Positions 33,093 to 41,509 of a stretch of 44,804 nucleotides of DNA are shown piece after piece (the stretch's first letter is position 1; each line of letters opens with the position of its first letter). The DNA comes from an uncultured Akkermansia sp. (GTDB lineage: Bacteria; Verrucomicrobiota; Verrucomicrobiia; Verrucomicrobiales; Akkermansiaceae), in assembly GCA_947626635.1 (NCBI GenBank), contig CANQSY010000006.1, forward strand, positions 1-44,804. Direction: 5' to 3'. The notes under the pieces were generated by a model. It had not been told where the DNA came from. It ran no database searches and worked only from the letters and a program-made list of their open reading frames with translations. The position numbers were made by a program, and so were the translations under genes.

Positions 33093-34031
33093 ATGGTCAT
33101 CTACATCATCAGCGACTGTAAAAAAGGACACCTCTCCCAAACGCGGGGACTGGCCCAGGCTCTGGTAAGTTGCGCCCGGGAGCAAAAGCCGGACGAGGTC
33201 CACGAGGTGCACGAGATCGACGTGAGCCACATGGGCTTTCTGGACAAGCTCACCTACAGCGGAGCGGAATTGCAGCTGCCCAAGCCGAATCTCATCCTTT
33301 GCGCTGGGCACGGTACCCATCTCGCGGCGCTTCGATTGGCGCACGTGATGCGTTGTTTGTGTATGACCTGCATGAAGCCGAGCATCCCGACGAATTGCTT
33401 CGACCTCTGCATCATTCCCCGTCATGACTACCCCGAGGGAAAGAGCTTACCGAGTCATATTCTTCTCACCCATGGCGCCCTCAACAGCATCCACCCGCAG
33501 CCTGACGTCGAGAAAAAAGAAACGCTCATCCTCATCGGCGGTCCCAGCAAGGAATTCGGGTGGGATGAGGACCACCTGCTCACCCAGCTCGCCACCATTG
33601 CCCGCTACAACGTGGGACAAATGGTACTCACGACCTCTCGCCGCACACCGGAGGATTTTCTCCACCTGCTCACCCCCGCCTGCCCCAGCATACGCATCGA
33701 ACCGGTAGAATCCACCCCTCCGACCTGGGTCGCCGAACACCTTGCCTGCGCCAGGGAGGTATGGGTCACTCAGGACAGCGTCTCCATGGTCTATGAAGCG
33801 CTTTCCAGCGGAGCCCCCGTGGGGATCATTGAAATGCCCCCCCACCCCAAACGCGCGGGCAAAGCTCCCAGCCGGGTCAACCGCGGTCTCTCCACGCTGG
33901 TGCAGGAAGGCTATGTGACCACTTTCACCCAGTGGCTCAGCTCCCACACCCTTAAGGCCGGTCCTCCCCTGCAAGAAGCCGATCGCGTGGCGCGGCACAT
34001 CCTCACTCATTTTCCCGCCCTCCTCTCATGA
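33093..34031 (+). CDS. ELM1-like (mitochondrial-fission ELM1 family) protein
   Basis: About 312 residues resembling the bacterial ELM1 family (DUF1022), named after a plant protein and related in fold to GT-B glycosyltransferases. Supporting stretches are the N-terminal IISDCKKGHLSQTRGLAQAL, LILCAGHGTHLAALRLA, LLTHGALNSIHP, ILIGGPSKEFGWDEDHLL and VTQDSVSMVYEALSSGAPVGIIEMP, the last being a GT-B-like nucleotide-site pattern. ATG at 33093 is preferred; an in-frame TTG two codons earlier is possible. It lies 9 nt after the pyrC-like gene and overlaps the next glycosyltransferase by 4 nt (ATGA). A role in lipopolysaccharide core or surface glycan assembly is inferred from this linkage. Bacterial function of the family is poorly known. 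Confidence 0.75.
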   Translation: MVIYIISDCKKGHLSQTRGLAQALVSCAREQKPDEVHEVHEIDVSHMGFLDKLTYSGAELQLPKPNLILCAGHGTHLAALRLAHVMRCLCMTCMKPSIPTNCFDLCIIPRHDYPEGKSLPSHILLTHGALNSIHPQPDVEKKETLILIGGPSKEFGWDEDHLLTQLATIARYNVGQMVLTTSRRTPEDFLHLLTPACPSIRIEPVESTPPTWVAEHLACAREVWVTQDSVSMVYEALSSGAPVGIIEMPPHPKRAGKAPSRVNRGLSTLVQEGYVTTFTQWLSSHTLKAGPPLQEADRVARHILTHFPALLS

Positions 34032-35128
34032 AAATCCTGTATCTCCTACCGGCGCTCTCCTCCGGGGGGGTGGAACAAGTTGTTCTGGAGCTCTGTGAGG
34101 GCCTTACTCCTCGAGGTGTGGAATGCGTCGTCGCCTCCGCGGGCGGACGCATGGTTCCCCTCATCGAACAGACAGGAGCCAAACACTTCACCTGCCGACT
34201 GGAGAAAAAAAGCTTGCGCCTCATCCCGGAGGTTTTTCGACTGGCGCGGTTGATCCGCGAACAAAAGCCGGATATCGTGCACATTCACTCCCGAATCCCC
34301 GGCTGGGTTGCTCACTTTGCTTTCAAGTTGCTGCCGAAACAGCAGCGTCCCATCCTCGTCTCCACCTTTCACGGCTTCTACTCGGTCAATGCCTATTCGG
34401 CGATTATGACCAAAGCTCAGCGCATTATTGCCGTTTCTCATTGCATCCACGACCATATCCTGCAAAAGTACCCCCATGTCCCGGCCGAACGGGTGTGCAC
34501 GATCCCCAATACGATCGACATCAGCGAACACAACCCCTCTTTCCGTCCCACGGAAGAATGGCTCGCCACCTGGCGTCATGAGCACCCTGAACTCGACGGT
34601 AAGTTCGTCCTTTGCTTGCCGGGACGCATCACGCGCGGCAAGGGGGTGCATCACCTCATTCCCATCCTGTCCCGTCTCAGGAAGATGGGGGTACCGGCTC
34701 ACGTGCTCCTGGCGGGCGAGACCAAAAAAGGAAAAGAAGCTTTGCGCACTGAGCTCATGCGGGGATTTGAACATGAGGGATTGAGCCGGGATGTGACGTG
34801 GCTCGGTCTGCGGCGTGACGTCCGCGAAATTTTCTTTGTAAGTGATGTCATCCTGTCGCTCAGCATACAGCCTGAGGCAGGTCCCAAAGTCACTTTAGAA
34901 GCCCTGGCTCTCGGTCGCCCCGTTGCCGGCTATGCCCACGGAGGCGTCGGTGAAGAACTTGAAATCTTTCTACCGGAGGGGATGGTACCGGTGGGGGATA
35001 CCGAGGCCATGGCGGAAAAGCTGGCAGACTGGTACCGACATCCACCCGAATTGAAACACCCCGTGGGCGCTCCCTACACGAGAGAGGATATGATCGATGC
35101 TCACCTGAACCTCTACCGCTCTCTATGA
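34028..35128 (+). CDS. Glycosyltransferase family 4 (GT-B fold)
   Basis: Transfers a sugar from a nucleotide donor, probably onto lipopolysaccharide core or another surface glycan; donor and acceptor are unknown. The 366 residues form two Rossmann-like halves. The N-terminal half has LPALSSGGVEQVVLELCEGL (residues 8-27), PDIVHIHSRIPG and FHGFYSVNAYS. The C-terminal half has LPGRITRGKG with Arg200 and Lys205, and PEAGPKVTLEALALGRPV with the EX7E pair Glu283 and Glu291. All catalytic hallmarks are present. It overlaps the ELM1-like gene upstream and its paralogue downstream by 4 nt each (ATGA), indicating coupled translation. Confidence 0.92.
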   Translation: MKILYLLPALSSGGVEQVVLELCEGLTPRGVECVVASAGGRMVPLIEQTGAKHFTCRLEKKSLRLIPEVFRLARLIREQKPDIVHIHSRIPGWVAHFAFKLLPKQQRPILVSTFHGFYSVNAYSAIMTKAQRIIAVSHCIHDHILQKYPHVPAERVCTIPNTIDISEHNPSFRPTEEWLATWRHEHPELDGKFVLCLPGRITRGKGVHHLIPILSRLRKMGVPAHVLLAGETKKGKEALRTELMRGFEHEGLSRDVTWLGLRRDVREIFFVSDVILSLSIQPEAGPKVTLEALALGRPVAGYAHGGVGEELEIFLPEGMVPVGDTEAMAEKLADWYRHPPELKHPVGAPYTREDMIDAHLNLYRSL

Positions 35129-36237
35129 TGAAGGTACTGCATTACGCTCCCTCCCTCGAGTCCGGCAGTCCCGACGAACTGGCGGTCGATCTGGCATTCG
35201 CTCTGCAAACGCGCGAGGTGAACAGCATTGTCGCCACCCCCTTAAAAAAATTCGTCACCCCCATTCTCAGCGAGAAGGTTCGTTACGCTCGTTGTGCAAG
35301 CAGGTCACTGACCGGACTCTGGGGGTACGCCCGTAACTTGCGCGAGCTCATCCGACGCTACTCACCCGACATTGTCCAGGCCTATGGCTACGACGCCATT
35401 GCCGTGGCCACCCGGGCGTGCGGCGGTCGGGGAAAGAAGAGACGCCACCCCCATCTCGTCGGTGTCCTGAGCACCTACCCTTCCTCCGCCGATTTTGCCG
35501 AACACACGCGTCTCATGGAGTGCGATGCCATCACCATCACGCGCACCGAGTTGCGCAACTACCTCAAAACCTTCCATCCCTCCATCATCAAATCGTGGAT
35601 CATCCCCTACGGTGTGAATGAGCTGCATTTCCACCCGACCTACAAACCGTCGGCGGACTGGCTCGACCGGTGGAACGCCGAACACCCCGAGCTGAAGGAG
35701 CGTTTCACCATCTGCCTTCCGGCGTCCCTGCATGAACAGAATTGCGCGCTGCACATCGTCCCCATCCTGAGCCTGCTCCACAGCCAGGATATTCCCGCTC
35801 ATGCCTTGTTCACCGGCAGCCTACGGAACGCCGACCCCGACTACCTCAAAAAACTGCGGCACGACCTCCGAGCCGCCGGACTGACGGACAACGTCACCTT
35901 CCTCGATGAGCCGAAAAATCTGCGGGATGTTCTCTGCGCCAGCGACGCTGTGCTCTGCCTCACGCAACGACCTGTCGTGTACCACCGCGAGGCTCTTCAA
36001 GCCTTGGCGCTGGGGAGACCGACGGCAGGGTACGGTCATGGCGCCGTGAAGGAGTATCTGGAAGCGATGCAGCCAATGGGCGTGCTGCCCGTGGGCGACT
36101 GCGATGCGGCGGCTGATATTCTTTCCCAGTGGTACGGCTCGCCCCCCGATCCCATCACCGAAATCCCCTTCCCCTACAAACTCAGCGACACCGCTAAAAA
36201 ATACCACGAATTATACACGCAACTCACCCACACCTGA
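35125..36237 (+). CDS. Degenerate GT4-like paralogue, probably catalytically impaired
   Basis: A 370-residue protein that aligns without gaps to its upstream neighbour across key stretches (for example SDAVLCLTQRP against SDVILSLSIQP, and ALALGRPTAGYGHG against ALALGRPVAGYAHG). It is clearly a tandem duplicate. The GT4 active-site residues are gone: Arg200 is Ser201, Lys205 is Asn206, and the EX7E glutamates are Val284 and Gln292. The N-terminal Gly-rich acceptor loop is also changed (LESGSPDELAVDLAF). The frame is intact and the gene is tightly packed, so it is kept under selection. It may have become a non-catalytic partner of the active enzyme or may use another mechanism. Confidence 0.85.
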   Translation: MMKVLHYAPSLESGSPDELAVDLAFALQTREVNSIVATPLKKFVTPILSEKVRYARCASRSLTGLWGYARNLRELIRRYSPDIVQAYGYDAIAVATRACGGRGKKRRHPHLVGVLSTYPSSADFAEHTRLMECDAITITRTELRNYLKTFHPSIIKSWIIPYGVNELHFHPTYKPSADWLDRWNAEHPELKERFTICLPASLHEQNCALHIVPILSLLHSQDIPAHALFTGSLRNADPDYLKKLRHDLRAAGLTDNVTFLDEPKNLRDVLCASDAVLCLTQRPVVYHREALQALALGRPTAGYGHGAVKEYLEAMQPMGVLPVGDCDAAADILSQWYGSPPDPITEIPFPYKLSDTAKKYHELYTQLTHT

Positions 36238-36242
36238 CGACG

Positions 36243-37649
36243 ATGAAAATACACTTCTGCGGTGCAGCAGGCACCACCACCGGCTCCCAACACCTCCTCG
36301 AAATCAACGGCAAAAAAATCTTGTTGGATTGTGGTCTCTACCAGGGTCACCGCGCGGACGAGTTGCGTATCAACCGCGACTTTCCTCTCTTCAATCCTGA
36401 AGAAATCGACCACGTCATCCTCTCCCACGCCCACATCGACCACTCCGGCAATATCCCCAACCTCGTGAAGCGCGGTTTTAAGGGCTTCATCTATTGCACG
36501 CACGCCACCCGCTCTCTCTGCGCCATTATGCTCGTGGACGCTGCCCGCATCCAGGAGCACGACTGCGCCTTCCTCACCAAAATGCACAAGCGCGCCGGCG
36601 GCGAAGGCACCGTCGCCGAAGTTATTTATACCGAAGAGGACGCCCGTAAGAGTCTGGATTCCTTCATCGCCCTCAGCTACGAACGCCGCATGTACATCGA
36701 CGATGGCATTGCCCTCACCTTCTACGACGCCGGTCACATCCTGGGCTCTGCCCAGGTCGTGCTGGACATCGACGACCACGAGGACGGCAAGCACAAGCGC
36801 CTGCTCTTTTCCGGCGACGTAGGTCGCGGCAACAACGAGCTGCTGCGGGATCCCGTGCCGGTGGAGGGTGTGGACATCATGCTCATGGAAACAACGTACG
36901 GCGGGAGGCACCACGAAGCGCCCAGCAGGGACGACGAAAGTTTCTTCCGCGAAGTCAAGGAAGCTCTGGACCGCGGAGGGAAAATTTACATCCCGGCCTT
37001 TGCCGTGGAACGCACCCAACAGCTCCTCTTCCTGCTCAATCACGCTTTTGAGGAAGGAATGCTGGGGAAAACGCAGGTGTACGTGGACAGTCCCATGGCC
37101 ATCAGCGCCACCGAGCTCTTCCGCACTCATTCCGAGTGCCTCAACCCGGAGGTCTATGCCTCGCTTTTTGTCAGCAAGGACCCCTTCTCTTTCGCCAACC
37201 TCCATATGTGCCGCACGGTCACCGAGTCCCAGTATCTCAATGACCTCAAGAAATCCGCCATCATCATCTCCGCCTCCGGCATGTGCGAGGCCGGTCGCAT
37301 CCTGCACCACCTCAAACTCGGCATCGGCAACGCCAAAAACACAGTTCTCTTCGTCGGCTTCTGCGCCGCCAATACTCTCGGTCGCCGCATCATGGACGGC
37401 GCCAAGGAAGTGCCCATCCTCGGCGGTCACTACCCCGTACGCGCTCACATCCGCACCCTGGATTCTTTCTCGGGCCACGCGGATCACAACGAGCTCCTGC
37501 GCTACTTCCGCAACACGAAAGGTCGCAAATCTCACGTCTTCCTCGTGCATGGCGAACCGGACTGCGCGCGAGCCATGCAGGATGCCCTGCGCACCGAAGG
37601 GGTAGAAAGCATCCACATCGCGGCGAAGGATGAGATTGTGACCTGCTGA
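36243..37649 (+). CDS. Beta-CASP metallo-beta-lactamase-fold ribonuclease-like hydrolase
   Basis: A 468-residue cytoplasmic metal-dependent hydrolase of the CPSF73/YSH1-like beta-CASP group (COG1236-like), whose characterised members cut or trim RNA. Motif II HAHIDHSG (residues 62-69) binds two zinc ions. YDAGHILGSA and FSGDVGR are motifs III and IV. The beta-CASP part includes ETTYGGRHH (motif A), PAFAVERTQQLLFLL, SASGMCEAGRILHHL (motif B) and DSFSGHADHNELL (motif C with its His). The start ATG is 5 nt after the previous stop. The RNA substrate is unknown. Its presence in an operon with glycan and cell-wall genes is probably positional. Confidence 0.93.
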   Translation: MKIHFCGAAGTTTGSQHLLEINGKKILLDCGLYQGHRADELRINRDFPLFNPEEIDHVILSHAHIDHSGNIPNLVKRGFKGFIYCTHATRSLCAIMLVDAARIQEHDCAFLTKMHKRAGGEGTVAEVIYTEEDARKSLDSFIALSYERRMYIDDGIALTFYDAGHILGSAQVVLDIDDHEDGKHKRLLFSGDVGRGNNELLRDPVPVEGVDIMLMETTYGGRHHEAPSRDDESFFREVKEALDRGGKIYIPAFAVERTQQLLFLLNHAFEEGMLGKTQVYVDSPMAISATELFRTHSECLNPEVYASLFVSKDPFSFANLHMCRTVTESQYLNDLKKSAIIISASGMCEAGRILHHLKLGIGNAKNTVLFVGFCAANTLGRRIMDGAKEVPILGGHYPVRAHIRTLDSFSGHADHNELLRYFRNTKGRKSHVFLVHGEPDCARAMQDALRTEGVESIHIAAKDEIVTC

Positions 37650-37656
37650 CGCAACA

Positions 37657-38403
37657 ATGAAACGCCTCTTCGCCAGTCTCCTCTGCCTCGTCCTCCTCGG
37701 CATCCCCGCATACGCGCAGATGCCGACCGACTGCACTCAAGCCGTGATCGGCATCGCTGACGGGTGGGACAGTTCCACCGTGAACCTCTCGCTCATGCAA
37801 AAGCAGACGGACGGTCGCTGGACGCGTGTGCTGGGTCCCATCCCCGGCAGACTCGGTCGCGCCGGCTTGGTCTGGGGGCTCGGTGTGCACGCCAACCCGC
37901 GCGGAGTCACGATAAAACGGGAGGGCGACGGACGTTCCCCCGCCGGCATCTTCCGCATCGGAGGGCTCTGGACCACCAACAAAACTCCCGTGAAGCACCA
38001 CCGACGCATCCCGGAAGTAAAGGTTTGCCCGCGGGATATCTGGGTCTCCGACCCCACGCAGCCTCGTCTTTACAACCGCCACATCCGACTGGACCATCCT
38101 GCGTCCACACCGTGGGAACTCAAGGAGCAGATGCGACAAACGGACTATGCACACAGCATCAAGTTGCTCATCTGCCACAACACGTGGGAAACGCCCGGAC
38201 GTCCCATTCCGGGAGCCGGCTCCTCCATCTTTTTCCACATCTGGCGACGGGACGGCGCGGCTCCGACCGCCGGCTGCACCGCCATGGCCGAAGCAAACCT
38301 GCGCGCTATCATCGCCTGTCTGGATCCCTCCCGCAATCCGGTCTATATCCTGCTCCCCCGCGCAGAATATGCCCGTCTGCGATCGTCCTGGAAACTACCC
38401 TAA
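37657..38403 (+). CDS. Exported L,D-transpeptidase (YkuD family, COG3786-like)
   Basis: Periplasmic enzyme of peptidoglycan 3-3 cross-linking or lipoprotein attachment; some relatives hydrolyse rather than join. The 248 residues start with a signal peptide (MKRLFASLLCLVLLGIPAYA, cleavage after Ala20). The catalytic site is His194 and Cys207 in FFHIWRRDGAAPTAGCTAM, the HIxR...TxGC pattern of the COG3786 branch rather than the SHGCxR of the other two L,D-transpeptidases in this window. DGRSPAGIFRIGG near residue 91 is the donor-site region. It starts 7 nt after the beta-CASP gene. Confidence 0.9.
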   Translation: MKRLFASLLCLVLLGIPAYAQMPTDCTQAVIGIADGWDSSTVNLSLMQKQTDGRWTRVLGPIPGRLGRAGLVWGLGVHANPRGVTIKREGDGRSPAGIFRIGGLWTTNKTPVKHHRRIPEVKVCPRDIWVSDPTQPRLYNRHIRLDHPASTPWELKEQMRQTDYAHSIKLLICHNTWETPGRPIPGAGSSIFFHIWRRDGAAPTAGCTAMAEANLRAIIACLDPSRNPVYILLPRAEYARLRSSWKLP

Positions 38404-38421
38404 CATCTTTTTCTCTGCGCC

Positions 38422-39258
38422 GTGCTTCTCTACCAACAGATCAACCTGATTCTGCTCCTGCTCGGTTGTTTGCTGAGCCTCGTGATCATCGTATCCCACG
38501 CTTTACGGGCACAGAAACTCCCTGCCGCTGCCCCGGCAGAAAAGGAGTTGTTCCCCACGAAAAGCGACACGGTATGCTGCGTTCTTTTCTTCCTCCTTCT
38601 CGTGTTTTTTAATCTCCCGAGTATGATCACTCCCGAGTCGGACGACGAGAAGATCAGCGGACTCTCTTCCCTCTACTCCCTCGTACTGACCTCCGTCTTC
38701 TACCTGCCTATCTTGATCCGCATGTTCTCCGTGTCGCGCTGCAACTTGGCGCCCGGGATGGGTTTCTCGAGAATATCGCCTATCGAGTTGCTGCGCAAGC
38801 ACCTGCTGTGGGTGATCCTTCTCCCCATCGTGACCGGTACGGTGCTGGAAATCTGCGGCTTTTCCTCCTTCCTCCACGAATGGACCTCCACGCCCATCAC
38901 GCAACACATTATTTCCTCGGCGATTGAAACAGACAGCACGCTCGCTCGCATCTGCATCGTCGTGCTGTCCGTTGTTATTGCACCCGTAGCCGAGGAGTGT
39001 TTCTTCCGCGGTTTCCTCTACAACATCCTCAAAGGCATTTCCGGCAAAATGGTGGGGGCCCTTGTATCGTCGCTGTTTTTTGCCGCGCTCCATGGCTCAC
39101 TGGTGCAATTCATTCCTCTTTTTGTGTTCGCCTTGTTGCAGTGCGGGTTCTACGAGAGAACGCGCACGCTCGTTGCGCCCATTGTCGCGCACGTGCTCTT
39201 CAATCTTCCCGCCACCATCGTGATCCTGCTCTCCCCTGCTTACGCTATCACCCCGTGA
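38422..39258 (+). CDS. CPBP-family intramembrane metalloprotease
   Basis: A 278-residue integral membrane protein of the CAAX protease / bacteriocin-processing (Abi) family. The three motifs are EECFFRG (Glu191, Glu192, Arg196), AALHG (His224) and VAHVLFN (His257), all in hydrophobic segments, with about seven or eight membrane spans in total. Members act as glutamic or metal-dependent proteases in bacteriocin self-immunity, prenyl-protein processing or envelope maintenance; the substrate is unknown. GTG at 38422 is the only start that keeps the first membrane helix. Its stop overlaps the thiL start by one base (TGATG). Confidence 0.9.
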   Translation: MLLYQQINLILLLLGCLLSLVIIVSHALRAQKLPAAAPAEKELFPTKSDTVCCVLFFLLLVFFNLPSMITPESDDEKISGLSSLYSLVLTSVFYLPILIRMFSVSRCNLAPGMGFSRISPIELLRKHLLWVILLPIVTGTVLEICGFSSFLHEWTSTPITQHIISSAIETDSTLARICIVVLSVVIAPVAEECFFRGFLYNILKGISGKMVGALVSSLFFAALHGSLVQFIPLFVFALLQCGFYERTRTLVAPIVAHVLFNLPATIVILLSPAYAITP

Positions 39259-40163
39259 TGAAGAAACAGCCTCTCAGTCAACTCGGGGAGAATGCACTCC
39301 TTTCCCGTTTGCTTGCTTGCTTTCCTCCTCCCGAGAATTCCCCGCAGCTCCTGCAGGGACCCGGAGACGACTGTGCCGTCGTCCGACGCGATGAGCAATG
39401 GGACACGCTGCTCAAGACCGATGCCGTGGTGGAAGGCGTGCATTTCGTCGCCGGAACGGAACCGAGCCTGATCGGTCGCAAAGCCCTCGCCCGCGCCGTC
39501 TCGGACATCGCGGCTATGGGCGGTATCCCCGAGCACGCTCTCGTCACTCTCTTCACTTCCCCGCAGCGCGACGTCCAACTGCTGGAGGGTCTCTACTCCG
39601 GCATGGCCCAACTCGCCTCCCGGTTAGACATCTCTCTTGCCGGCGGAGAGACCTCCTCCCTGCCGAACGATGGGCTCATGCTCAGCATCGCTCTCTTCGG
39701 ACGCGTCGAGCACGGACGTGCCCTGCTGCGCAGTGGAGGAAAGCCTCGGGATGTGCTTTGCGTCTCGGGTCCGCTGGGCGGTTCTTTCGCCAGTGGACGA
39801 CACCTCACCTTTGAGCCCCGCGTCTCTCTCGCCCGGGAGCTCCTCCTCTCCTCCTCTCCCCCTCATGCCGCCATGGACCTGTCCGACGGCTTGTCGGCCG
39901 ACCTTCCGAGGCTTGCGGCGGCAAGTCAATGCGGGTTCAGCATTGATGTGAATCTTCTCCCGCTGCAACCGGACTGCAGTATCCAGCAAGCCCTCACGGA
40001 CGGCGAGGACTACGAGTTGCTCCTCGCCCTCGCCCCGGAATCCGCGCCGCAGATGTGCGAGCAATACGGTCTCGTACCCATCGGACGCCTCACGGAAGAA
40101 ACCACCGACACCCTCTCCGGAGGCTGGCAGCATTTCACCTCCACCCCGAGTTCACAAGCATGA
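39258..40163 (+). CDS. thiL: Thiamine-monophosphate kinase
   Basis: Last step to thiamine pyrophosphate: ATP-dependent phosphorylation of thiamine monophosphate. The 301 residues show GPGDDCAVV (residues 35-43), LKTDAVVEGVHF, AVSDIAAMGG (metal/ATP site), AGGETSSL, DLSDGLSADLPRLA and DGEDYELLLAL, the full signature of the PurM/ThiL fold. Start at MKKQPLSQLGENALL (ATG 39258); the frame is open upstream but that part lies in the protease gene. The stop overlaps the next start by 4 nt (ATGA at 40160-40163). No TPP riboswitch and no other thi gene is nearby. Confidence 0.95.
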   Translation: MKKQPLSQLGENALLSRLLACFPPPENSPQLLQGPGDDCAVVRRDEQWDTLLKTDAVVEGVHFVAGTEPSLIGRKALARAVSDIAAMGGIPEHALVTLFTSPQRDVQLLEGLYSGMAQLASRLDISLAGGETSSLPNDGLMLSIALFGRVEHGRALLRSGGKPRDVLCVSGPLGGSFASGRHLTFEPRVSLARELLLSSSPPHAAMDLSDGLSADLPRLAAASQCGFSIDVNLLPLQPDCSIQQALTDGEDYELLLALAPESAPQMCEQYGLVPIGRLTEETTDTLSGGWQHFTSTPSSQA

Positions 40164-41509
40164 ACGCCTCCCCTATTCGCGATGTCCTGGAGAAGTACGG
40201 CATCACTCCTTCCAAGACGCTGGGTCAGAATTTCCTGGTGGATAAGTCGACGGCACGCGCCATTGTTGACCTGCTGGAAACGGATCCGCAGGACTGCATC
40301 ATCGAGGTAGGTCCCGGCGCCGGCGCCCTCACGGAATTCGTCGCTCCTCTTTGCCGCAAGCTCATCCTCGTCGAGTTCGACAAACGTCTCGCCGACTACC
40401 AGCGCACCCGCTGGGCGGATGATCCTCACGTCGTCGTGTACCAGGCAGACGCCGCAACCTGGGACCCGCGTCCTCTCTTCGCGGAACAACCCGTGAAGTT
40501 CCTCGGCAACTTGCCGTACTCTGCCGGGGGCGCCATTCTCGAAAATTTTCTGCAGGGGGAAAGTCCGTGCAGTCGAGCCGTCATTATGCTGCAAAAGGAG
40601 CTTGTGGAGCGTATTTTGGCAAAGCCGGGCGATGAGGCGTACGGCCTGCTCTCCCTGCGCATGCAAATGAACTGGGAAGGTCGGCTGGCGCGCATCGTTC
40701 CTCCCTCGGTCTTTCGTCCCCAGCCCAAAGTGGACTCTGCCGTGATGGTGCTCACTCCGAGGGACACCCGCGAGGAGCCGGTCTATGACCGTCGGTTGAT
40801 GGATGAGCTGATGCGCCGCTGCTTTTCCTGTCGCCGCAAGCAGATGCGCAAGCAAATGCCCGCCCGTCCTCCCTGGGAACAGGTCTGTGCCCAACTCGCC
40901 ATTTCCCCCACAGCGCGCCCTGAGGAGGTCAGCCTCTCGCAGTGGATGGCCCTCACCCGCGCGTATGACCCCAACCCGCTGGCAGCTATTCCTCAAAGAG
41001 ACGACGAAATTTTTGATGTCGTGGACGAAGCGGACTGCCCCGTACGCACCGCCACGCGCCGAGAGGTACACGAGCAGGGTCTCATCCACCGGGCGGTCCA
41101 TATCCTGGTTTTCAACAAACGCGGGGACTGCCTCCTGCAAAAGCGCTCGCTCCTCAAGGACCACATGCCGGGCGTGTGGGACTCCTCGGCGGCCGGACAT
41201 TTGAATGTCGGGGAAGATTACCTGTCAGCGGCTGTTCGCGAGCTTCGTGAGGAGCTGGGCATCCGCTCCCCCGCCGAGCTCCGCCTCATCGGTCAACTTC
41301 CTCCTTCTCCCGATACAGGAATGGAGCACGTCCACCTTTTCGCCACCCGCTACGATGGCAAGGTGCACTTCCCCGCCGCCGAAATTTCAGCCGTGCTCCC
41401 CTTTCCGTCGGAGCTCATTGATTCCTGGCTCGCGCGTCGTCCGCAGGATTTTGCGACCTCGTTTGCAGTCTGCTGGCGTCTCGCGCGCAACGTCGTCCCA
41501 AGCATTTAA
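40160..41509 (+). CDS. rsmA: Fusion of RsmA (KsgA) 16S rRNA dimethyltransferase with a Nudix hydrolase
   Basis: Residues 1-270 are a complete RsmA, which dimethylates two adjacent adenines near the 3' end of 16S rRNA using S-adenosylmethionine. Visible are LGQNFLVD (21-28), EVGPGAGALT (49-58), the catalytic GNLPYSAGG (116-124) and FRPQPKVDSAV. After a short linker, residues about 283-449 form a Nudix domain whose box GX5EX7REUXEEXGU is exact: Gly346, Glu352, Arg360-Glu361 and the EELGI end at 368. VHEQGLIHRAVHILVFNKRGDCLLQKRS resembles the YfcD/isopentenyl-diphosphate-isomerase-like Nudix branch. No stop or frameshift separates the parts. The Nudix substrate is unknown. The start overlaps thiL by 4 nt. 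Confidence 0.92.
   Translation: MNASPIRDVLEKYGITPSKTLGQNFLVDKSTARAIVDLLETDPQDCIIEVGPGAGALTEFVAPLCRKLILVEFDKRLADYQRTRWADDPHVVVYQADAATWDPRPLFAEQPVKFLGNLPYSAGGAILENFLQGESPCSRAVIMLQKELVERILAKPGDEAYGLLSLRMQMNWEGRLARIVPPSVFRPQPKVDSAVMVLTPRDTREEPVYDRRLMDELMRRCFSCRRKQMRKQMPARPPWEQVCAQLAISPTARPEEVSLSQWMALTRAYDPNPLAAIPQRDDEIFDVVDEADCPVRTATRREVHEQGLIHRAVHILVFNKRGDCLLQKRSLLKDHMPGVWDSSAAGHLNVGEDYLSAAVRELREELGIRSPAELRLIGQLPPSPDTGMEHVHLFATRYDGKVHFPAAEISAVLPFPSELIDSWLARRPQDFATSFAVCWRLARNVVPSI

Noticed and set aside
36174-37736. 520-codon open frame antisense to the beta-CASP gene
   Set aside because: Shadow frame; the sense strand carries every catalytic motif of the hydrolase.
39100-39257. TPP riboswitch upstream of thiL
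   Set aside because: The upstream DNA is protease coding sequence and the conserved THI-box core was not found.
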